NCBI GenBank assembly: GCA_016271365.2
Contig: CM028129.1
Span: forward strand, 842,784,001-842,848,000
Source of the DNA: Neoceratodus forsteri
Lineage: Eukaryota > Chordata > Ceratodontiformes > Ceratodontidae
Direction of reading: 5' to 3'
Length of the DNA stretch: 64,000 nucleotides
The translations under genes were made by a program, and so were the position numbers. Under the pieces are notes generated by a model that searched no databases, was not told where the DNA came from, and was given only the letters and a program-made list of their open reading frames with translations. Shown here piece by piece: positions 56,030 to 64,000 of the stretch. The stretch's first letter is position 1. Each line of letters starts with the position of its first letter.

Positions 56030-57985
56030 ACTCCAAATTTTCAACATAGGCTTTTTGTGAGTCCACCTCATGGAAAGTGGCACTATCAGTTTGTTATCTG
56101 AAAGGCGGTTATCTGCACAGTGGCTATGCCATTTGGTGACACAGGGACAAAAACACATGTTGGGCAGTATGTGGAAAATGACAACTGTATTGTTCGTGAG
56201 GAGATGTAAAAAAATGGCAACGTTGAAAATCTGGAGTGAAAATATGAAAAATTGGTGAAGTTATGAGCATGCAGAGAAACTGTGCAACACACGTCTGTAA
56301 CCCAATTATTTTTGGGATTTTTTTAACCACATCTTTAACATAGACATTTTGGGACCTCCCTTCATGAACAGTGGCAGTGTGATTCTGCTAATGTGTCCAA
56401 AACTTTGATTTCACACAGTGACCATGCCATTGTGTGCCACAGGTGCGAAAACACATTTAGGGCAGGATGTGAAAAATGGCAGCTTTACTGTTCATAAGGA
56501 GGTGTAAAAAATGGCAGTGTTGAAAATCTGGCATGAAAATATTGCAAATTTGCAAAGTTACAAGGGTGCGTGGAAGCTGCGCAATGCACGCTTGTAACAC
56601 AGTCATTTTATGGAATTTTGTCACCAAATTTTCAACATAGGCATTTTAGGACTTCTGCTCATGAAAAGTGTCACCGTCATTTCCTGAAACTGTCCTGAAA
56701 ACTGATTTTGCACAGTGACCGCACTATTCTGTGCCGAACGTGTGAAAACACATTTCGGCCTGGATAGATAAAATGACAGCTGTACTGTTCATAAGGAGGT
56801 GTGGAAAAATGGCAATTTTGAAAATCTGGAGTGAAAATATTATCAAATTCATGAAGTTCAAGTTGAGCAGAAACTCATAATGCATGTTAACAGTTATTTG
56901 ATTTTTCCATTAAATTTGCAACATATGCTTTTTGAGAGCCCCCCCTCATGAAGAGTGGCACTGTCATTTCATTAATCAGTCCCAAAAGGTGATTCTGTAC
57001 AGTGACAGCGAAATCACCTTTCGGGACCGAATAACGCCGTGACAGTGACAGAATTCATGAGGAGAGGTCCCAATAACCTCATGTTGAAAATTTGATGGCA
57101 AAATTCCCCAAAATAGCCGAGATATGCACCAAAGTTGAAAAAACCCTATTTATGCCATTATACAGCTTACCAACATTTCTTCAGTTTACGGTCGGCTTTG
57201 AAGAGTGCAGATGTGTTCCCGGTCCACCGAAGATCATTGCGCCGGACTCCAGAGGTAAGTATGGGGTGAGAGGCGGTGTGGGGAGGCAGGGTGTGCAGAG
57301 GGTGGGTGCAGGTTTTTGGAGGGGGCAGGGAGACCGCGAGGGACCATTTTCTTTGTTACAGGTTTAAAAAAAATAAAGAAAACACTGTGGGACAGGTTTT
57401 TTTTACAGGGTATTTGGCACATTGGGGTGGGCTCTCAGTGTACCACCTCACTGTTATTTTGGGGGAGTTGCTGTAGCCAACTGGGGATTGGGCACCCCCA
57501 CTGGCACATTCCAAAGGGGGGACATGAGCCGAGGGGGATTGGGCACCCCCCCACACAACAAAAGCGGGGAGGGGGGACATTATGCCAATGGGAATTGGGC
57601 CCCCCATCGGCAAAGAAAAACTGTTGTGGGGTGCATGACACTGAGGGGATTGGGCACCTTTGACATACATTGTAAATGGGAGGGGTTATTATGCTGATGG
57701 GGAGGCTCTCATCGGCATTCTGACAGGAGGTGGTGGCAGTGTTGCGGCATCGCCGAGGCGTGTTGTGGTCACGCTGCATGACAGCTCTGCTCTCATTGCA
57801 GCAGACCTTTTGTTAGATCTGGTGGCCACATTCCAAATTGCTGATGTGGCGCCTGCATGCTGCCTGATTGGGGAATGAGGGACGCACCTACTGATGCGTG
57901 CCCTGCATTAGCCCAACAGTGACCGCACCTCCAAATCTGCTACTACCGCAATATGTTGGCTGCGCATGCGTGAGCCAACATAGAA
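56030..57985 (+). repeat. Unclassified interspersed repeat, copy B
   Basis: At least three tandem units of about 284-298 bp are visible (starts near 56080, 56371, 56669 and 56953). They are followed by the palindrome (56945-57062), a moderately conserved segment with the peptide CTKVE..PLYSLP and VGFEECRCVPGPP in both copies, and a GC-rich tail with ATTGGGCACCCCC units. It corresponds to copy A at 1-1566. No known protein family is encoded. Both copies have the same orientation. Confidence 0.75.
57255..57361 (+). other. Possible 107-bp intron in repeat copy B
   Basis: The donor AGAG/GTAAGT at 57251-57260 fits the consensus. The acceptor TTTTCTTTGTTACAG ends at 57361. In copy A the acceptor (TTTTGTTTTACAG at 966-978) is kept but the donor is not. 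Suggests a once-spliced transcript; no proof. Confidence 0.35.
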
Positions 57986-57993
57986 ATAAAGAC

Positions 57994-58125
57994 TAGGCAG
58001 GTGTGTGTTCATGATATAATTTGGTGAGTGATGAGCCATAAACCTCTTGAGCTTTGCTCTCAAGGTTTATGGCTCAACACTCACCTCGCGCGTGTAAAAA
58101 AAACATCGTAACACACACCTGCCTA
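57994..58125. mobile_element. Fold-back element c (132-bp core)
   Basis: TAGGCAGGTGTGTGTT (57994-58009) and AACACACACCTGCCTA (58110-58125) are exact reverse complements. GGTGAGTG and CACTCACC and then GAGCCATAAACC and GGTTTATGGCTC pair inside. Weaker pairing continues outwards for about 12 bases on each side. No coding capacity. Confidence 0.65.
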
Positions 58126-58139
58126 GCCATTATTCTTTA

Positions 58140-59478
58140 TATGTTGTCATTTAGTCCACAGTTTCTCTCCTGGTCAGTCAGTGAGTGTGCCATAGTGTTT
58201 TTACCTACAAACTAAAGGCTGCATGATTTACAAAATAGTATTCGTCAATTTGGAAAATGCCTAGACTGCACCTTAGCTTAAGAAAAAAAAAAGGAAAAAA
58301 AGGTGTTGGTGGTACAACTAATCAGCTTGCTGGAGCCAAGGCTTGCATTACACTTTGCACCACAGTGGCTTCATTATCCATTTGATATTTTTCTCTTTTA
58401 TTGTCAAGTCTCAGTCCATCAGTTTTATGCAACAATTCCAACTTCAGTGTGGGTGAGGCAGCCATACAGTTACACAGATGGAATAATGAAGGGAGATTGA
58501 ATGTTGCATTCACTCCCTTGCCAATGTGGATTTTACTCTACAGCCCAAAATAACTCTTAGTTTTAACTTTCATTTCGGTTATCTATGTGGATCTCCTAAT
58601 AAATCCAAAAAGTGGAGCTTTGAGCACTTGCTTTTGGCACTGGCTCTGAGCGTGATCCCAGAATACTGTTTTTTTTTTATCTGTTGCTGTCAGTGTTTTC
58701 TGTAAGGCAGCCGGTTATAAGCGCCTCTACAAAAAATGCTCTAAAATATAACTGTCAGCACTGTAAGTATGTACAGGACTTTACTATTTACTCTGTGTAT
58801 ATTTTTTGTAGTTTGTATTTCCTGATTTTTTCCCTTGCACTACATAACAGTGCTAATGTCATGAAACTGACAATATTTAAATGGGATTATGTCTTTCCTT
58901 AGCCATGCCCCATGACAAAAGACTCAGACTAGCGTCGAAGTGCCAGGACTAGGGCTACATTTAAATTTAGAATTGAAAGTGGATTGTTTTGTTATTTTTG
59001 TATCCAATTTTGGTGTTTTGAATTAACATTGGTGCTGTTTATCACACTGTCCTTAGCACAGTGAGTGCTTTAATAAAAATAATTGAACTACAGCTGATTA
59101 CAGAGTCTTGTCTGCTTGTGCCTGAATTGAGAGCTACTACTTTTGAAATGGTGACTACTGAGTGTGGGTTAGCTGCCCACATAGTTGCACTCATCCTTCA
59201 CCGAGATTCATGGCACCTGGTTTTGGGAGCAGTGATAAGCTAGAAGGAAGGATTAGTAGTTCAGTCAGCCAGTCACAACTGAGTCTGTCTTTCTCCTTCT
59301 CTTTTGTGGTCTATTTGATAGGAAGATTATAATGCATTTTAAAAGTAATTGCATTGTCTTTTTTGATCCCTTACAATTATTTTGACAATACAGAGAAAAA
59401 CCCTGAAACACTTGTGATAAGGGTTTTGTTTCCAACAAGAGTAGTGCCTTTACGCTGCATGCACATCTTCTAAGTACA
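58140..59478. other. No recognisable feature
   Basis: No family is recognised. AATAAA occurs near 59073 after an AT-rich stretch, which could be a retroposon 3' end, but no upstream coding is seen. Confidence 0.35.
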
Positions 59479-59623
59479 TAATAAGCCACAACAGGGTGTG
59501 CATTATAGGATTTTAATGCACTCCTCAAGGGTGTAGTACAGCATAAGGCTGAAGGCTGAGTGTCCTTATGCCCCTGGAAAGTGCATTAAAATCCTATGAT
59601 GCACAACCTGGAGAGGCTTATTA
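59479..59623. mobile_element. 145-bp fold-back element d
   Basis: TAATAAGCC (59479-59487) and GGCTTATTA (59615-59623) are exact reverse complements. TATAGGATTTTAATGCACT and AGTGCATTAAAATCCTAT pair inside, and the centre has GCATAAGG and CCTTATGC. No coding capacity. The CCTTATGCCCCTGG centre resembles CCTTATAGCCCCTGG in element a. Confidence 0.65.
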
Positions 59624-60261
59624 CACTTATAAAATAGCTCTAAGTAGTTTTTTTGGGGAAGGAAAATGAGATTCAGCACCTGACTGTGCATTTATAGGAA
59701 TTTACTACAAGGTCAGGTGACATCTGTCAGCCAATAACATTTCTAGATTGTTTCTTGCCATTTTATAAAACCTGATCCTGCATGTTTTGCTTCTTTTTAC
59801 CACTCTTTGTTGGACTGATCCACCTTGATCCCTGGAAATTTCCAAATGTCTTCCCTGAAGCCCCACACCACACAGACACAGTTGGTCTCATTTCCGCTTT
59901 TCAAACTCCGAAAAGCCTTGCATATATCATTTAGTTTCTAGTTATATAGTGTTTGCTGGTCACTGCAAGAAAATATAAAATAAAAACACAGAGTTACTGT
60001 TCAGAATGTAAGCAGAATGCTGATGTATGTGTGGTACCCTTGGGCCCCCCTTCCATTCATTTTCCAGGTGGGGCCCTCAGTAAGAGCTTTCCAGGTGGGG
60101 CACATGTAGCACATGTCAACCCTACTCCTTAGCTATGGAAAAAAAAATGTAATCCCTAAACTTCAGCATTTTTTTGAGTATCCCAAATAAAATGTTTGCT
60201 ATGCTAAAGCCACTGTCCTCACCATAGACAAAGCAACAGCATAGCTAAGAGTTACGGTATT
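59624..60261. other. No recognisable feature
   Basis: No coding or repeat structure is recognised. Confidence 0.35.
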
Positions 60262-61366
60262 GTAAATAAACGTCTGACAATGGGGATTAGCCACACACTT
60301 GTTAGATGGCTACACAGGTGGCTGACTGGAGGGAAGCAAAAAATGAGAATTAACAGAATACTATCATCCAATGGCGATGTGACTAGTGGGGTTCCTCAGG
60401 GCTCAGTACTAGGCCCACCCTTATTTAATATATTTATCCATGACCTTCAAATAACAAGTGGAAACAAATTGATCAAATTTGCGGATGATACCAAATTGGG
60501 GGGAAGGGGGTGGTTAGCTTTGATCTTGGTAGAATAAGTATGACCAATGATTAAAACTACTTTGTTGCCTGGGCAGATAAAAACAAGATGCAGTGCAATC
60601 TTGACAAATGTGTCTTTATGTACTTTGATAAAAACAGCCTGCAGCAGAAGCACTTTATTCATGGGAGGAAGCTCCAACCAGTGAATTCAGTTAAGGACCC
60701 AGGCTGCTGGTCAGTAATAATATGAAGAGTAGCAATCAATGTAATTATGTCACCAAAAAAGTTAACCACCTAACAAACTGTGTGAAGATGTCCTTTTTAA
60801 ACAAATCCAAATCTGTACTGTTACCACTGTACAGATCCTATACAAGGCCACATCTTGACTATTGCTCACAGTTCTGGAATCCTGGTCTAACTAAGGACAA
60901 AGAGCTTCTAGAAAGATACACAAAGCTAATTCCAAGAGTAAGATCCAAAGTATATAAGGATAGACTAGGGAAGCTAGGTCTATGGTCCCTAAGTCTTAGA
61001 AGACTCAGAGACAACTTGCTGTGTCTTCACAAAATCCTAGGGGATGGCAATTTAATGAGTGAACTGGGCTAAAATATAAGGAATGTCAACATAATTTGAG
61101 AGGTCATGATAGACAACTCATAGACAGTATCACTAGAACTAACTTACGGAAGTATGCATCCTACCTAGGTCAGTCAGACTCTGGAACCAACTACCAGTTG
61201 ACATTGCACACAAAAATAATTTTGTGTACTTCAAAAAACAGGCTGGATGTCTACTTGCAGGAGCGTGACTCTACTAGTTACATTCACTGAGAAGTGGGAA
61301 CAGTCAACATGGGCACAAGCCTTCTACGGTCCTAAATCTGCAGTATAAACCGCAGTATAATTAAGT
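60262..61366 (+). pseudogene. CR1-group LINE fragment, RT catalytic part to C-terminus
   Basis: Frame 60280-60537 has [38 protein letters not shown] and FADDTKLGG (catalytic, intact). A second frame, 60722-61072, has FLNKSKSVLLPLYRSYTRPHLDYCSQFWNP, the thumb, and RRLRDNLLCLHKIL. The C-terminal piece 61096-61290 follows. Stops and frame changes separate them. It is 5'-truncated. Motif wording matches the CR1 group. Confidence 0.8.
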
Positions 61367-61378
61367 AAAGATAACTTC

Positions 61379-61907
61379 CACAAGACATTCTTTTTTCGCA
61401 GCAGGGAAAAAGTAATCACAAGATTATGGCTCACAACAGACTGACCAGCAACAGCACAGTGGGAGGATATGCTGTGGGATATATACAAGCTTGAGAAACT
61501 CACTGCACAGCTATAAAAATGAGACTCAGCATCAGAATAAATGGAATATTTAGCTTCTCCACATTATGGAGAAGAGGTCTGATAATATCCCCTAATCAGA
61601 CCAGACAGAAATGTTCATCCCCACCTTACAATCTTCAAGTACTGGCCGGGGGAGAGGGGGAGAAGGAAAGACAGAAGACTCTACTAGACTCTAATCTATG
61701 CTACAATTGAGGAGGATGGGCCCTGCCAGGTTTGGGCATGTCTTTGTCAACCCTGACTGTCTACAAACAAGTTAATACAGTTTAATGGATGTCTTATGCT
61801 TATAGGTGTACATACCAAGCTTGCTTTCTGGATATAGTTGTGGAATTACTGATGTGTATTGTCATCTGAGTTACCTGAAAAAAGTTCAGTAAAATTTAAG
61901 TGTAAAA
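61379..61907 (+). mobile_element. 5'-truncated L1 3' end with target duplications
   Basis: The insert is flanked by AAAGATAACTTC at 61367-61378 and 61908-61919. Its first part translates as QWEDMLWDIYKLEKLTAQL and NKWNIFSFSTLW, which resembles the C-terminus of L1 ORF2. The rest is 3' UTR ending in an A-run (GTAAAAAAA). It is a classic 5'-truncated LINE insertion. Confidence 0.75.
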
Positions 61908-61924
61908 AAAGATAACTTCAATGT

Positions 61925-63520
61925 GTACACTTCCGCTGAGCCGTGGACAAGATGGCTGTGTTGGTGTGAGTTCCGTACCTCGTGCACAAACCTAGTAAAT
62001 TAGCCATTTCACCAAATTGAAAAAGCCGCCTTTTTTTCATTTCCTTTCACTTTAAATTAACAAATTCTGTAGAAACTGGGGCTGGCCCAGTGGTGCTGAG
62101 GGTTGAGGCACTGGATACCACACCTTGCACCACGCTGGTGACCCGAGCTCAGGAGAGAGCTCGGGTTGCTGGTGGTTGGCCGGGGAGGAGAGGATTGAGT
62201 GTCCAGAGGACTGCTCGCTTCTACTGGGGAGGGTGGGTTGTGGTTCCCCAGCATCAGCAACTCCCAGTAGAGGCTGGGTGTGCTACAGTCGGGGATCATG
62301 TCAGGAAGGGGTGGAGGTGATGGTGGATGTCCACGGAGCTGGGTGCTGGAGAGTGCCCATCTCGTGCAGGACATCATTGCACGTCTGCACCTCCAGGGGT
62401 AACATCACACTCATGAAACAAGGAAATGCCCCTTCCTCCAAGTAGACAACAGTCCATGGCCCCCCATGCCCACTGCTGGATCCCGCCCATCTGGTCCCCG
62501 ATATCCTCCGACTCTTACCCTGCCTGCAGAAGATTGGATTTCAGGGAGCACTGAAGTAAGTGATGGTGACCCAACCCTGGGGGGTGCAAGCTATGGGGTT
62601 CACTGCAGGTAGGTGTGGAGGGTTCAGAACACTGGGGGGGACTCAGGTTGTGGGGCTCTGAGGCTGGGTGGGAGAAAGCCAGGCAACATCTGAGGGAGTT
62701 TCAGGGAGCAGTGACTGGAGGGAAACAAAGTTAAAAAAATAAATAAATTCTATAGAAACCACAAAATAAATCTGAAGTTTTCCTGTCAGAAACCTTGTTT
62801 GAAGATAACCATGCTTCACAATGGTCACTGCGCTGACAGCAACCTTGACTAAGCACGATATTGCCATGATCCAGCAGATGTTCACCCAGGTACTCCAAGA
62901 GGTAATGGGTGTTAAAATCAGCATTGAAGCATTAGAGACAAAAATGAATCAAATGTCCATTAGGATCTCAGACAATGAGACTACCCTCTGGCATCTAGAC
63001 TACAGAGTTAATGACTGGGACACAGAAAATCTGGGTCTTAAAGCAGAAATTGCCCTCCTATGGGAGAAGTCAGATGACCTGGAATGTCACAATCACCTGA
63101 ATAATTGTTAAAATCTGGGAGTCCCGGAGGGTGCTGAGGGGAAAAATGTTTGTGACTTAGTACAGCACTTGCTAACTGGGCTACTGGGCATCCCTGGCAT
63201 GGATCTTCAGGTACAGACAGTGCACCATACCCTAGCTCCCCGACTTAAGCCTGGTGTCAAACCTTGTCCCCTACTGGCCCTTATCCTTCAGTTCTCTGTT
63301 AAACAGTGACTAATGAAATTGGCAAGGGAGAAGGGCCCCTTGAAATTGCATGGGCATACCATCTTCTTATATCAAGATTACTCAGCCCACAGCATTTACC
63401 CCATCTGACAGACTCTACAAGACTTAGGGGTGAAGAACTGTATGACTCACCTCTCTACAATTAAAATTGAGATGAATGGGGTTTCACATTATAACCCCCC
63501 CCACACATTTGGGGTTTACC
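61925..63520 (+). pseudogene. L1-type LINE 5' part with ORF1
   Basis: After a short 5' UTR interrupted by a SINE, ORF1 starts at ATG 62821 with a hydrophilic coiled-coil stretch (IEALETKMNQMSIRISDNET). Following a TAA near 63109 the same protein is read as LGVPEGAEGKNVCDLVQHLL, then LAREKGPLKLHGHTIFLYQDYS, i.e. the RNA-recognition and C-terminal domains of L1 ORF1 proteins. Further stops occur near 63309 and 63407. ORF2 is not seen before the window end. The protein would bind L1 RNA. A different copy from the truncated L1 at 61379. Confidence 0.7.
62077..62746 (+). mobile_element. 670-bp SINE-like element with target duplications
   Basis: AAATTCTGTAGAAAC (62062-62076) and AAATTCTATAGAAAC (62747-62761) flank it, one mismatch in 15. 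TGGCCCAGTGG at 62083-62093 fits a polymerase III box A; box B is not clear. It ends AAAAAAATAAAT. It is inserted in the 5' UTR of an L1. Same family as 44465-44950 and 35268-35912. Open frames 62090-62445 are shadows. Confidence 0.7.
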
Positions 63521-64000
63521 TGAATGTCTTCCTGGGCTCCTCAATGCCCACTGCCAGGCTGGTGTCCTGTCTTGGTGTGATTCTGCTTATTTGCATGTGT
63601 GTGCCATGCTGAGCCTCTGTGCCTGTCCCTTTAAGAGACTAGCTAATCTGTGTGTAGTGAATGGTCTGAGCTGGGTCCGAGTGATTTAGGGCTTGCGACC
63701 GGCCAGCCACTGCTCTGTTTTGCTCCACTCTGCAGTCGATACTTGTGCAGAGGGAGCCTGCATGGAAACTGTGCTTGTTTGCTGTTTAAATGTGGTTGTA
63801 TTTGAAATAGAGAAGTTTGTTTAACCTGCTTTCCTTGCAGCTTATCTTTCTGAATGGAAGCCACCATGTTAGGTCCTGGACTTCCAGTAACTGGACCAAT
63901 AGGACTTCAGGGGACCTAACATGGATCCTAGCCAAAGTGCCTTGTGGGAAGGAAAACTATAGTTTTTTCAGGTTTTAGGTTGGTGCCAAAACTATCCTGG
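63521..64000. other. Unassigned; possible promoter-like or LTR sequence
   Basis: An octamer ATTTGCAT lies near 63590 and CCCTTTAAGAG near 63627, features that occur in vertebrate LTR promoters. No termini are visible and the window ends, so I cannot assign it. Confidence 0.25.

Noticed and set aside
62090..62445. Frames of 76 and 106 codons
   Set aside because: They lie inside the SINE-like element bounded by target duplications.

Overview
This is transposon-dense DNA from a large animal genome, almost certainly a non-mammalian vertebrate. Nothing resembles bacterial operons, and I recognise no host protein-coding exon, tRNA or rRNA gene. The element mix points to a lungfish-, amphibian-, reptile- or shark-like genome: CR1-group, L2-clade and L1/Tx1-type LINEs, a V-SINE-like tRNA SINE, a Penelope-like element, a Gmr1-type Ty3/gypsy element whose Gag carries a SCAN-like domain, a hAT-Charlie-type transposon and a complete endogenous retrovirus. 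I cannot name the species. Every coding region found carries stops or frameshifts, so I read the window as a layered record of insertions rather than a set of working genes.

Layout. 1-1.57 kb: copy A of an unclassified repeat with ~300-bp tandem units. 1.57-5.49 kb: a CR1-group LINE split by a ~2 kb insert holding a 146-bp fold-back element and a V-SINE-like SINE. 5.50-15.84 kb: a proviral ERV, LTR-gag-pro-pol-env-LTR, plus strand. 15.84-25.13 kb: a hAT transposase relic, plus strand, split by a 7.2-kb Gmr1-type LTR retrotransposon on the minus strand whose integrase lies upstream of reverse transcriptase. 25.1-29.3 kb: mostly unrecognised, with a LINE 3' end. 29.3-33.6 kb: a Penelope-like element with RT, GIY-YIG endonuclease and a hammerhead-like 3' motif. 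33.6-37.4 kb: nested CR1 fragments on both strands, a polyadenylated SINE and a minus-strand LINE 3' end. 37.4-41.1 kb: an L2-clade LINE, minus strand. 41.1-42.6 kb: duplicated LTR-like blocks and a CR1 scrap. 42.64-44.44 kb: a 1.8-kb inverted-repeat element with hAT-like termini. 44.5-47.5 kb: a SINE and unrecognised DNA. 47.5-54.2 kb: a Tx1-type L1 LINE inserted into a V-SINE-like SINE. 54.3-60.2 kb: three more ~145-bp fold-back elements and copy B of the first repeat. 60.3-63.5 kb: a CR1 3' fragment, a truncated L1 with perfect target duplications, and an L1 ORF1 with a SINE inserted in its 5' UTR.

How the parts relate. The V-SINE-like SINE and the L2 LINE appear to share their 3' tail, as expected if the LINE machinery mobilises the SINE. 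Nesting gives a relative order: hAT before Gmr1, V-SINE before Tx1, CR1 before the long SINE. The most notable observations are the Gmr1 element with a SCAN-like capsid and rearranged pol, a tobamovirus-like leaky stop context between gag and pro of the ERV, a tandem duplication private to the ERV 3' LTR, the hammerhead-like core in the Penelope-like element, and a set of ~145-bp fold-back elements with different arms.
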